Below, in pieces: positions 8,864 through 16,731 of a stretch of 64,000 nt of DNA. Each line of letters opens with the position of its first letter. The first letter of the stretch is position 1. The stretch is from contig NZ_JALJRY010000008.1 in assembly GCF_024519455.1 (NCBI RefSeq), positions 62,001 to 126,000 on the forward strand, read 5' to 3'. Under the pieces are notes generated by a model. The model saw only the letters and a program-made list of their open reading frames with translations. It searched no databases and had not been told where the DNA came from. The position numbers were made by a program, and so were the translations under genes. This stretch comes from Streptomyces sp. STR69. Lineage in GTDB: Bacteria > Actinomycetota > Actinomycetes > Streptomycetales > Streptomycetaceae.

Positions 8864-9975
8864 CCGCCGACGAGACCGGACTGCGCGAACTGCGGTCCTC
8901 CGTACGGGAGTTCCTGGAGGCCAAGTCTCCCGAGGAAGCCGTCCGCAAGCTCATGGAGAGCGAGCCGCGCTTCGACCCTGCGGTGTGGGCACAGGCCGCC
9001 GACCAACTGCGGCTGCCGGGCCTGGTGATCCCGGAGGAGTACGGCGGCGACGGCTTCGGCCTGGTCGAACTCGGTGTCGTACTGGAGGAGACTGGCCGCG
9101 CCCTGCTGTGCGCCCCCTTCTTCGCGACGGTCGTGCTCGCGACCCAGGCCCTGCTCGCCTCCGGTGACCAGGAGGCCTGCGCACGTCACCTCCCCGGCAT
9201 CGCGGCCGGCGGGACGACGGCCGCCCTCGCGGTGGCCGAGGACAGCGGATCCTGGGACCCCGCCCTGATCTCCGCGCGTGCGGTGCCGGACGGGGACGGC
9301 GGTTGGAAACTGACCGGCCGCAAGGCTTTCGTCATCGACGGTACGACCGCCGATCTGCTCCTTGTCGTCGCCCGCACCGTCGCCGGCCCCTCGCTCTTCG
9401 CCGTGGACCGGGACGCCACGGGACTGTCGGCCGTATCGATGGAGACCCTGGACGCGACCCGGGCGATGGCCCGGCTGACGTTCGACGCGGTACCCGCGAC
9501 GCTCATCGGCGCGGACGGGGCGGCCGGGCGCACCATGGCGAAGGTGCTGGACGTCGCGTCGGTCGGGCTCGCCGCCGAGCAGTCGGGCGGGGCACGGAGG
9601 TGTCTGGAGGCGAGCGCTGAATACGCCCGCACCCGGCACCAGTTCGGGCGGCCGATCGGCTCCTTCCAGGCGGTCAAGCACAAGTGCGCGGACATGCTCG
9701 TCCAGGTGGAACTGGCCGAGGCCGCCTCCCGGGAGGCGGCGCGACTGGCCGACGAGGGCTCCGAGGAGTTCCCCGTCGCGGCGGCCGTGGCGCACGCGTG
9801 CTGCTCACGGGCGTACATGTTCGCGGCCATGGAGAACATCCAGGTCCACGGCGGCATCGGCTTCACCTGGGAGCACCCGGCGCATCTGTACTTCCGGCGG
9901 GCGAAGTCCTCGCAACTGCTCTTCGGCGGGCCTGCGGTGTACCACGAGCGGCTGTTGGACCGGCTCGGGATCTGA
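8860..9975 (+). CDS. Acyl-CoA dehydrogenase (partner-type subunit)
   Basis: 371-aa ACAD starting at the ATG of an ATGA overlap with the preceding ACAD. It has FEIPEEYGG-like VIPEEYGGDGFGLVELGV, the conserved YARTRHQFGRPIGSFQAVKH helix and VHGGIGFTWEHPAHLYF, but ends RRAKSSQLLFGGPAVYH, lacking the segment that carries the catalytic Glu in MCAD-type enzymes. That is typical of the partner subunit of heteromeric FadE complexes. Last gene of the operon; a strong terminator follows. Confidence 0.9.
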   Translation: MTADETGLRELRSSVREFLEAKSPEEAVRKLMESEPRFDPAVWAQAADQLRLPGLVIPEEYGGDGFGLVELGVVLEETGRALLCAPFFATVVLATQALLASGDQEACARHLPGIAAGGTTAALAVAEDSGSWDPALISARAVPDGDGGWKLTGRKAFVIDGTTADLLLVVARTVAGPSLFAVDRDATGLSAVSMETLDATRAMARLTFDAVPATLIGADGAAGRTMAKVLDVASVGLAAEQSGGARRCLEASAEYARTRHQFGRPIGSFQAVKHKCADMLVQVELAEAASREAARLADEGSEEFPVAAAVAHACCSRAYMFAAMENIQVHGGIGFTWEHPAHLYFRRAKSSQLLFGGPAVYHERLLDRLGI

Positions 9976-9981
9976 GGAGAC

Positions 9982-10028
9982 CACGAAGACGAGGGCCCCG
10001 GGGCAGCCCCGGGGCCCTCGTCTTCGTG
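9982..10028. terminator. Bidirectional transcription terminator
   Basis: A perfect inverted repeat with 22-bp arms (9982-10003 and 10007-10028) and a 3-nt CAG loop lies between two convergent acyl-CoA dehydrogenase genes. The arms begin CACGAAGACGAGGGCC and end GGCCCTCGTCTTCGTG. It ends 6 bp before the stop of the minus-strand gene and should work in both directions. Confidence 0.9.
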
Positions 10029-10034
10029 CATAGG

Positions 10035-11192
10035 TCAGCCGCGGGCCGCCTCGCCCAGCAGGGCCTTGGCGATGATGACCTGCTGGATCTGGCTCGTGCC
10101 CTCGTAGATGCGGAAGAGGCGTGCGTCGCGGTAGAAGCGTTCGACGGCGACTCCGCGCATATAGCCCGCCCCGCCGTGCACCTGGACCGCGCGGTCGGCG
10201 ACCCGCCACACCATCTCGCTGGCGAAGTACTTGGTGCAGGACGGGCCGATCTTGGTGTCCGTACCGGCGTCGAACGCGCGGGCGGCCTCCAGGACCGTGG
10301 CGCGGCCGGCGTAGTAGTCGGTCATGGAGTCGGCGATCAGACCCTGTACGAGCTGGAAGGAGCCGATGAGCTTCCCGGACTGGCGGCGGGTGCGGGCGTA
10401 CTCGACGGACTCGTCGACCAGCCGCTCGGCCATGCCCACGCACAGGGACGAGATGTGCACCCGCCCGTGCGCGATGCAGCCCATCGCCGTGCCGAAGCCC
10501 CGGTTCAGCCCGGCCTCGCCGCCGACGAGGGCGGACGCCGGTACGCGGACGTCGTCGAAGTACACGTCCGCGGTCCAGGCGCCGAACTGGCCCATCTTGT
10601 GGTCCTTGGGAGCCACGGTGAGGCCCGGAGTGCCCGCAGGGACCAGGAACGTGGAGATGCCGCGGGTGCGCGGGGCATCGGGGTCGGTGCGGGCGAAGAC
10701 CATGAAGACGTCGGCGAGCGGGGCGTTGGTGATGTACCGCTTGGCACCGTTGATCACCCAGTCCTCGCCGTCCAGGTGCGCCCTCGTGGTGAGGGTCGAG
10801 GGATCGGAACCCGCCTCCGCCTCGGTGAGCGCGAACGACGCCAGGACCTCGCCCGAGGCGATCCTCGGCAGCCAGTCCGCCTTCTGCTCCTCGGTGCCCC
10901 CGACCATCAGGACGTGCCCGGCGATGCCGTTGTTCGTCCCGAACATCGAGCGCAGGGACGGGGTGGTATACCCCAGCTCGAACATCAACTGGGCCTCCTC
11001 GTACATCGACAGCCCCAGCCCGCCGTACTCCTCGGGCAGCGCGAAGCCGAACAGGCCCATCTTCTTGGCCGCCTCGCGGATCTCCGCGGGCATCTCGTCC
11101 TTCTCGTCGATCTCCGCCTCAAGCGGTACGACGCGCTCGCGCACGAAGCGCCGGACCTCGGACAGCACCGCGCTGAAGTCAGCCGCGTCCAT
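10035..11192 (-). CDS. Acyl-CoA dehydrogenase (homotetrameric, MCAD-like)
   Basis: 385-aa ACAD with a full classical layout: LTEAEAGSDPSTLTTRA, WVINGAKRYITN, FDDVRVPASALVG, and at the C-terminus VQVHGGAGYMRGVAVERFYRDAR followed by RIYEGTSQIQQVIIAKALL. The Glu in YEGT corresponds to the MCAD catalytic base, so this is probably self-sufficient, unlike the paired ACADs. It lies 28 bp downstream of the DoxX gene on the same strand and may be the last gene of that operon or have its own weak promoter. Confidence 0.92.
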   Translation of the reverse strand: MDAADFSAVLSEVRRFVRERVVPLEAEIDEKDEMPAEIREAAKKMGLFGFALPEEYGGLGLSMYEEAQLMFELGYTTPSLRSMFGTNNGIAGHVLMVGGTEEQKADWLPRIASGEVLASFALTEAEAGSDPSTLTTRAHLDGEDWVINGAKRYITNAPLADVFMVFARTDPDAPRTRGISTFLVPAGTPGLTVAPKDHKMGQFGAWTADVYFDDVRVPASALVGGEAGLNRGFGTAMGCIAHGRVHISSLCVGMAERLVDESVEYARTRRQSGKLIGSFQLVQGLIADSMTDYYAGRATVLEAARAFDAGTDTKIGPSCTKYFASEMVWRVADRAVQVHGGAGYMRGVAVERFYRDARLFRIYEGTSQIQQVIIAKALLGEAARG

Positions 11193-11220
11193 GTCGACTC
11201 CCTTATTGCCCTAAGTGGCT

Positions 11221-11745
11221 TCAGTTATCTGCTTCTGCTTCGTCCGGCTTCCGCGTCGGCCGGTAGCACACGGCCAGCAGTGCGGCGGCGCTGGCCGTAC
11301 CGACTCCCAGGGCCAGCAACGCGGGCCCCGCGCCCGCGCGTTGGCGGCGCAGCACCCCGTCCAGCGAGTACCTGCCGGAGCCCAGTGCCGCCAGGGCGAC
11401 GGCCGCTCCGCCCACGACACCGACGTACTCCCAGCCGCCCTTGAAGACGAAGAAACCCTTGCCCCGATGGTCGGTCCGGGCCGCCACGGTCATCAGACCG
11501 ACGGCTGCCGCCGCCGGGAGCGGGTTGGCCGCGCCGAGCGCGATCCCCACGCCGGCCGCCATCTCCGTTCCGGCGGCCATACGGGCGTGCATCTCGGCGG
11601 GCCGCAGTCCGAGCGACTCGAACCAGCCCGTCGTGCCCTTGAGCCCGCCCGGCCCGGCGACCTTGTTCCAGCCGTGCGCGAAGAGCATCGGGCCGATCGT
11701 CGCGCGCAGGACGAGCGCGGCGACGTCATGGCCCGGCGCCCTCAC
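11221..11745 (-). CDS. DoxX family membrane protein
   Basis: 174-aa protein with DoxX-family features: a first hydrophobic segment with MLFAHGWNKVAG, then helices around GTEMAAGVGIALGA, PAAAAVGLMTVAA, WEYVGVVGGAAVALAAL and PALLALGVGTASAAALLAV. GTG start overlaps the upstream SDR stop (GTGA). DoxX proteins are small inner-membrane proteins linked to quinone or thiol redox systems; the role in this operon is unknown. An in-frame ATG at 11730 is an alternative start. Confidence 0.8.
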   Translation of the reverse strand: MRAPGHDVAALVLRATIGPMLFAHGWNKVAGPGGLKGTTGWFESLGLRPAEMHARMAAGTEMAAGVGIALGAANPLPAAAAVGLMTVAARTDHRGKGFFVFKGGWEYVGVVGGAAVALAALGSGRYSLDGVLRRQRAGAGPALLALGVGTASAAALLAVCYRPTRKPDEAEADN

Positions 11746-12653
11746 TGGCCGACTCCGGTGGCCCGTCCCGCGGGGGCGACACCGTACAACTGCGGTACGG
11801 CGTCCACGAGTTCGTCGTAGGTGAGCGCCTGTCCCGAGGCGCTGGGGTGGACGCCGGCGACGGTCCAGCCCTGGAGCCGGTTCAGCCGGTTGCCCTCTAT
11901 GCGGAGGACCTGGCCGGTCAGCCAGGCCGCGCTGTCGGAGGCCAGGTAGACGACGACGCCCGAGGCGTTGGCGGGATCGCGCGGATCGAAGCCGTCGACG
12001 GCTTCCAGCGATGCGCCGACGGCCAGGCCGTCCGTCATCCGTGTGGCCGCGATCGGTGAGATGGCGTTGGCGGTGACGCCGTACTTGCGCATCTCCAGGG
12101 CGGTGAGGACGGTGAGCCCGGCGATGCCGGCCTTCGCGGCACCGTAGTTGGACTGCCCCTGGTTGCCGAACAGACCTGTCCCCGACGTCGTGTTGATGAC
12201 GCGGCCGGTGACGTGCTCACCCCGCTTCGACGCCTCGCGCCAGTACGCGCACGCGTGCCGGGTGAGCGCGAAGGTGCCCTTGAGATGGACCGCGATCACG
12301 GCGTCGAACTCGGCCTCGGTCATCGAGAACAGCATGCGGTCGCGCACGATCCCCGCGTTGTTCACGACGATGTCCAGGCGCCCGAACTCCGCGACCGTGT
12401 CCGCGACCATGGTCTCGGTCGCCGCCCAGTCCGTCACCGACGCGTGGTTGGCGACCGCCTGCCCACCGAGCTTGGTGATCTCGGCGACGACCTCGTCGGC
12501 GGGGGAGTCGCCGGTGCTCTCTCCGTGCACGCCGGAGCCGAGGTCGTTCACCACCACGGTCGCGCCGGCCTCGGCCAGCGCCAGGCAGTGCGCCCGGCCA
12601 AGCCCCCGTCCACCGCCGGTCACGACGGCGACCTTGTCGTCAAGGATGCCCAC
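11742..12653 (-). CDS. MFE-2-type 3-hydroxyacyl-CoA dehydrogenase (SDR)
   Basis: 303-aa SDR, paralogue of the protein at 5125-6036 with the same length. Motifs are TGGGRGLGRAHC, the insert VVVNDLGSGVHGES, NNAGIVRDRM, the catalytic Ser in NTTSGTG, NQGQSNYGAAKAG with Tyr and Lys, and a C-terminal tail past LRIEGNRLNRLQGW. It should act as a (3R)-hydroxyacyl-CoA dehydrogenase. It is 3 bp from the upstream CoA-transferase gene and overlaps DoxX. Confidence 0.88.
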   Translation of the reverse strand: MGILDDKVAVVTGGGRGLGRAHCLALAEAGATVVVNDLGSGVHGESTGDSPADEVVAEITKLGGQAVANHASVTDWAATETMVADTVAEFGRLDIVVNNAGIVRDRMLFSMTEAEFDAVIAVHLKGTFALTRHACAYWREASKRGEHVTGRVINTTSGTGLFGNQGQSNYGAAKAGIAGLTVLTALEMRKYGVTANAISPIAATRMTDGLAVGASLEAVDGFDPRDPANASGVVVYLASDSAAWLTGQVLRIEGNRLNRLQGWTVAGVHPSASGQALTYDELVDAVPQLYGVAPAGRATGVGQ

Positions 12654-12656
12654 CTG

Positions 12657-13823
12657 CTACCTCCCGGGTATGTCGAGTTCGCGGAGCACTTCGTCGGTGT
12701 GCTCGCCGAGTGTCGGCGCGCCGCCGCGCGGTTTGTCGTCAACGCCCCAGAAACTGACGGGTGTTGCCACGGTCCGCAGCGGTGGCGCGTCACCCATTCC
12801 GGGCTGCTCGACGAACGCCCCCACGGCTTCGGCCTGCGGATCGGCCGCGACCTCCGCGAGTGTCTGCACCGGCGCCCACCACACGCCCTCGGCGTCGAAC
12901 CGCTGCGCCCACTCGTCGAGTGGTCGCCTCGCGAACTCCGTGTCGAACTCGGCGATCAGTTCGCGTACATGGCCACGCCGTGCCTTGCCGGTCGCGAACC
13001 GCTCGTCCGTCTCCAGGTCCGGGCGGTCTAGCGCCTTGACGACACCGGGCCAGTGCCGGTTGCCCTCCAGGCCGACCAGCCAGAACCAGCGGTCGTCGGC
13101 GGCCCGGTAGGAGTTGTAGAGCGGGGACTCGTGCTCGGTGCGGTGCCGGGTACGGCCGCGCCGTCCGAAGAAGTTCTGCAGGGCCAGGTCATTGCCGTTG
13201 GCGTACGTGCCGGACCGCAGCAGCGATACGTCCACCACGCCGCCCTCGCCGGTGCGTTCGCGGCGCAGCAGCGCGGCCAGCACACCGGCGACCAGGTTGG
13301 CCGCGGCCGTACGGTCACCAAGTCCCGGGCGGATGCCGGGCGGAGGCTCACCGGCCGGGTTGAGCATGGCGGCGATGCCGGGCCGCGCCCAGAAGGCGGA
13401 GACGTCGTAACCGGCGCGGTCGCGCTCCGCGCCCGTCCAGCCGTAGCCCGTCAACGTGCCGACGACCAGGCGGGGATGGCGCGCGCGCAACTCGTCCGGA
13501 GCGAGGCCCAGGCGTTCAAGCGCGCCGGGGCGGAGGTTGGTGACGAAGACGTCGGCGCGCTCCAACAGCCGCTCCAGTACTCCCTTGCCGTCGTCGGAGC
13601 GCAGGTCGAGGACGATCCCGCGCTTGCCGCGGTTGTCGGTCTCGAACGGGGGCGCGCTGTCGATGTCCTGGCCGACGTGCCGGAGCGTGTAGCGGTTGGG
13701 ATCGCCGGTCGGCGCCTCCACCTTCACCACGTCCGCGCCCCAGTCCGCGAGCATGGTGGCCGCGGCCGGAGCCGCCACCCACATGCCCAGCTCGACGACC
13801 GAAATGCCCTCCAGTGGCCGCAC
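12657..13823 (-). CDS. CaiB/BaiF-type CoA transferase with altered catalytic position
   Basis: 388-aa class III CoA-transferase family protein from GTG 13823 (GGGAGG 7 nt upstream). ISVVELGMWVAAPAAATMLADWGADVVKVE, NLRPGALERLGL and TGEGGVVDVSLL give the family. At the position where Frc-type enzymes have the catalytic Asp, the sequence reads VSLLRSGTYANGND, i.e. Arg near residue 203, while the second CaiB protein here keeps Asp. It may use another residue, catalyse racemisation-like chemistry, or bind CoA without transfer. Operon context suggests a role in activating or racemising a branched acyl-CoA. Confidence 0.82.
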   Translation of the reverse strand: MRPLEGISVVELGMWVAAPAAATMLADWGADVVKVEAPTGDPNRYTLRHVGQDIDSAPPFETDNRGKRGIVLDLRSDDGKGVLERLLERADVFVTNLRPGALERLGLAPDELRARHPRLVVGTLTGYGWTGAERDRAGYDVSAFWARPGIAAMLNPAGEPPPGIRPGLGDRTAAANLVAGVLAALLRRERTGEGGVVDVSLLRSGTYANGNDLALQNFFGRRGRTRHRTEHESPLYNSYRAADDRWFWLVGLEGNRHWPGVVKALDRPDLETDERFATGKARRGHVRELIAEFDTEFARRPLDEWAQRFDAEGVWWAPVQTLAEVAADPQAEAVGAFVEQPGMGDAPPLRTVATPVSFWGVDDKPRGGAPTLGEHTDEVLRELDIPGR

Positions 13824-13853
13824 AACCCACCTCCCTGTCTGTCGGTACGCCTG

Positions 13854-14633
13854 CTAGATGCCGCGGAAGTCGCCGGGGCGGCGGTCCCGGAAGGCCTTCA
13901 GTCCCTCGACCCGGTCCTCGGTGGTGAAGAGCACCGAGACGGTCTCGCGCTCGTACGAGATCGCCGCCTCCAGGTCCATCCCGAGGCCGTAGTCGATCAG
14001 CCGCTTTCCTGCCGCCAGAGCCAGCGGGGCCCCGGCCGTCAGCCCGGCGGCGAGTGCCTCGGCGACGCCCAACGCCTCACCGGGCTCGGCGAGTTCGTTG
14101 ACCAGCCCGAGCGCGTGGGCCCGCTGTGCGTCGATCGGTTCGCCGGTGAGGATCATCTGTTTGGCGATAGCGGGCGGGATCAGACGCGGCAGGCGCTGTG
14201 TGCCGCCCGCGCCCGGCAGTACGCCGAGCTTCATCTCGGGCAGGCCGAGCCGCGCGCCCCGCTCCGCGACCCGCAGGTCGCAGGCGAGCGCGAGTTCGAG
14301 ACCGCCGCCGAAGGCGAACCCGTGGACGGCCGCGACCGAGGGCTTGGGGAAGTCCTCCAACAGCGCGTACGCGTCGGTGAGTCGCTGGACGAAGGAATGG
14401 AACTGCCGGGGTGCCGTGAACGACTCGATCTCACCGATGTCGGCCCCGGCCGAGAAGGCCCGGCCCGCTCCGGCCACGACGAGGGCGCGTACGTCGTCGT
14501 TGTCGCGCAGCTCGTTCAGCGCCCGGGTGAGCCGGTCCACGGTCCCGGAGCCGATCGCGTTGAGCTGCCCCGGCCGGTCGAGGGTCAACACGGCGATTCT
14601 GTCCCGGAGTTCGACACGCAGCACGGTGTCCAC
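13854..14633 (-). CDS. Enoyl-CoA hydratase/isomerase (crotonase fold)
   Basis: 259-aa crotonase. Oxyanion-hole segments are GAGRAFSAGADIGE and HGFAFGGGLELALACD. The first catalytic Glu is in GLPEMKLGVLPGAGGTQRLP; the second, found in AxEMxLTG of rat hydratase, reads AKQMILTG, so only one acid/base Glu is present. Hydration may be compromised and isomerase or hydrolase activity is possible. It lies 1 bp from the downstream SDR stop-start junction on the same transcript. Confidence 0.9.
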   Translation of the reverse strand: MDTVLRVELRDRIAVLTLDRPGQLNAIGSGTVDRLTRALNELRDNDDVRALVVAGAGRAFSAGADIGEIESFTAPRQFHSFVQRLTDAYALLEDFPKPSVAAVHGFAFGGGLELALACDLRVAERGARLGLPEMKLGVLPGAGGTQRLPRLIPPAIAKQMILTGEPIDAQRAHALGLVNELAEPGEALGVAEALAAGLTAGAPLALAAGKRLIDYGLGMDLEAAISYERETVSVLFTTEDRVEGLKAFRDRRPGDFRGI

Positions 14634-14634
14634 C

Positions 14635-15390
14635 TCAGACCATCGTGAGTCCGCCGCTGACCGAGAGCGTCTGCCCGGTCATGTAGGCGGCGTCGTCGGA
14701 CGCGAGGAAGGCCACCACACCGGCGATGTCGGCGGGCTGGGCGACGCGGCGCAGCGGGATCGCCCGCACGGTCGCGTCGTACATCTTCTGGCTGTACTCG
14801 GCGACCTGCCCCAGCAGCGCGGTGTCGGTGGGCCCCGGGCAGACGCTGTTCACGGTGATGCCGTGCCGGGCCACCTCGCGGGCGAGGGCCTTGCCGAAGG
14901 CGATGACGCCGCCCTTCGTCGCGGAGTACACGACCTCGCCGGAGGAGCCGACCCGGCCGGCGTCCGAGGCGATGTGGACGATCCGGCCGCCGCCCCGCTC
15001 GATCATCGGGTCGAGGACGGCCCGGGTCATCGTGATCGTCCCGCGCAGATTGACGGCGATGATCCGGTCCCAGACCTCCTCGGCGCTGTCCACGAACCGG
15101 CCGATCACATCGACGGCCGCGTTGTTCACCAGGACGTCCACCGGGCCGAGTTCGACCGTCACGCGGTCCAGGGCCGTACGTACGGCCGAGCTGTCGGAGA
15201 TGTCCGCGCCGACTCCCGTCGCGCGCACGCCGTACCGCTCCGCGAGCAGGCCCGCGACCTTGCCGGCCGCCTCCGCGTCGAGATCGCAGACGGCGACCGC
15301 GGCTCCCTGAGCGGCGAGCCGGTCGGCGATCGCTTCGCCGATACCGCGGCCCGCTCCGGTGACGAGTGCCACCTTGTCCCGTACGCTCAC
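14635..15390 (-). CDS. FabG-like short-chain dehydrogenase
   Basis: 251-aa classical SDR from GTG 15390 with GGGAGGG upstream. It has TGAGRGIGEAIAD, DLDAEAAGK, NNAAVDVIG, the catalytic Ser in IASDAGRVGSSGEVV, YSATKGGVIAFGK and PGPTDTALLGQV. It is the first gene of a five- or six-gene operon (SDR, crotonase, CaiB, SDR, DoxX, possibly ACAD). Likely a 3-hydroxyacyl-CoA or alicyclic alcohol dehydrogenase. Confidence 0.88.
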   Translation of the reverse strand: MSVRDKVALVTGAGRGIGEAIADRLAAQGAAVAVCDLDAEAAGKVAGLLAERYGVRATGVGADISDSSAVRTALDRVTVELGPVDVLVNNAAVDVIGRFVDSAEEVWDRIIAVNLRGTITMTRAVLDPMIERGGGRIVHIASDAGRVGSSGEVVYSATKGGVIAFGKALAREVARHGITVNSVCPGPTDTALLGQVAEYSQKMYDATVRAIPLRRVAQPADIAGVVAFLASDDAAYMTGQTLSVSGGLTMV

Positions 15391-15423
15391 GCGCCCTCCC
15401 TCGCCCGGCTGCCGATACAGCGC

Positions 15424-15456
15424 TATCGTATAACTACTTCAGCTAAATAAGCGAGA
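15424..15456. promoter_or_regulatory. Divergent promoter/operator between SDR operon and ACAD
   Basis: AT-rich stretch between divergent genes containing CGTATAACTACTTCAGC followed by TAAATAAGCG. Read on the other strand it gives GCTTATTTAGCTGAAGTAG then GTTATACGATAG, matching the island box (GTTA core). It probably overlaps both -10 regions. Confidence 0.5.
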
Positions 15457-15475
15457 TGCCTGAGCGGAGTAGAGC

Positions 15476-16618
15476 ATGCGCCGAACGATCTTCACCGAGG
15501 AGCACGAGCTGTTCCGGGAGACCGCCCGCTCCTACTACCTGCGGGAATGCGCTCCGTACGCCGAGCAGTGGGAGCGGGACGGCCAGGTGAGCCGGGCCGC
15601 GTGGGTGGCGGCGGGCAAGGCCGGACTCATCGGCTGGCAGTTCCCGGAGGAGTACGGCGGCCAGGGGATCCGGGACTTCCGGTACAACGCCATCATGGCC
15701 GAGGAGATGGCGGCCACCAGCTCGGTCGGCATCGGGCTCGGGCTGCAGAACGACGTCATCCCGCCCTATCTGGCACATCTCACCACCCCTGAGCAGAGGG
15801 CCCGTTGGCTGCCCGGAGTGATCAGTGGCGAGACGATCTGCGCGCTCGCGCTGTCCGAGCCGGCCGCCGGCTCCGACCTCAAGGCCATCCGTACCACCGC
15901 CCGCCGCGACGGCGACGAGTGGGTGATCGACGGCTCCAAGACCTTCATCACCAACGGCATCCTGGCCGACCTGGTAGTCGTCGCCTGCAAGACCGATCCC
16001 GGCGCCGGGCACAGGGGCATCAGCCTGATCGTCGTCGAGCGGGATGCGGAGGGCTTCGAGCGCGGGCGCAAGCTCGACAAGGTCGGGATGAAGGCGCAGG
16101 ACACCGCCGAACTCTTCTTCCGCGAGGTCCGCGTCCCCGCCGAGAACCTCATCGGGCAGGAGAACCGCGGTTTCTACCACATGATGGGCAACCTCCCCAC
16201 CGAGCGCCTCGCCATCGCCGTCTCCTCACTGGCGGCGGCCGAGCGGGCGTACGAACTGGCGCTGGACTACGCCAAGACCCGTACGGCATTCGGGCAGCCG
16301 ATCGGGGAGTTCCAGGCGAACCGGTTCGCCCTCGCCGACATCAAGGCCAAGCTGGGCGCCGCCCGCGTCTATGTCGACGGCTGCATCATGGCGCTGTTCC
16401 AGGGCGAGTTGACGGCCGAGGAGGCCGCGGCGGCCAAGTACTGGACCTCGGAGACCGGCTGGCAGGTCATCGACCGCTGTATGCAGCTGTTCGGCGGCTA
16501 CGGCTACGTCAACGAGTACGAGATCGCCCGGATCTGGCGCGACAGCCGCGTGCAGCGGGTGTTCGGCGGGACCTCGGAGATCATGCTGGAGATCATCGGG
16601 CGCTCGCTGGGGCTGTGA
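15476..16618 (+). CDS. Acyl-CoA dehydrogenase (long-chain FadE-like, monocistronic)
   Basis: 380-aa ACAD. It has LALSEPAAGSDLKAIRTTA, WVIDGSKTFITNG, FFREVRVPAENLIGQ, the helix YAKTRTAFGQPIGEFQANRF, LFGGYGYVNEYEIARIWRDS and VFGGTSEIMLEIIGRSLGL. The RIYEGT Glu of MCAD is Gly here, as in many bacterial long-chain or isovaleryl-type ACADs that use a Glu elsewhere. It is transcribed alone between two AT-rich promoter gaps. The start is ATG 15476 after GCGGAGTAG. Confidence 0.92.
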   Translation: MRRTIFTEEHELFRETARSYYLRECAPYAEQWERDGQVSRAAWVAAGKAGLIGWQFPEEYGGQGIRDFRYNAIMAEEMAATSSVGIGLGLQNDVIPPYLAHLTTPEQRARWLPGVISGETICALALSEPAAGSDLKAIRTTARRDGDEWVIDGSKTFITNGILADLVVVACKTDPGAGHRGISLIVVERDAEGFERGRKLDKVGMKAQDTAELFFREVRVPAENLIGQENRGFYHMMGNLPTERLAIAVSSLAAAERAYELALDYAKTRTAFGQPIGEFQANRFALADIKAKLGAARVYVDGCIMALFQGELTAEEAAAAKYWTSETGWQVIDRCMQLFGGYGYVNEYEIARIWRDSRVQRVFGGTSEIMLEIIGRSLGL

Positions 16619-16623
16619 CATCG

Positions 16624-16683
16624 GGTGCACTCATTGACTACCTTGGATAAATAGGTTAGCTATTTAACCTGGATGAGTGCACC
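16624..16683. promoter_or_regulatory. Nested dyad operator upstream of acyl-CoA ligase operon
   Basis: Two dyads are nested. The inner one is TAAATAGGTTAGCTATTTA (16648-16666; 7-bp arms, 5-bp spacer). The outer one is an 11-bp perfect inverted repeat, GGTGCACTCAT at 16624-16634 and ATGAGTGCACC at 16673-16683. The inner dyad is nearly identical to the box at 42482-42499. It sits 66 bp before the ligase start and is the best candidate for the regulator-binding consensus. Confidence 0.7.
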
Positions 16684-16731
16684 GCCGCTTCCGACTTCCG
16701 ACCCCTTCCGAATGCCCTTGGAGTCAAGAGC

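Noticed and set aside
11218..11232. AT-rich CTTCAGTTATCTGC as a further operator copy
   Set aside because: Mostly inside the DoxX coding end and only 28 bp before the ACAD; too weak to separate from chance, though it could drive that gene.
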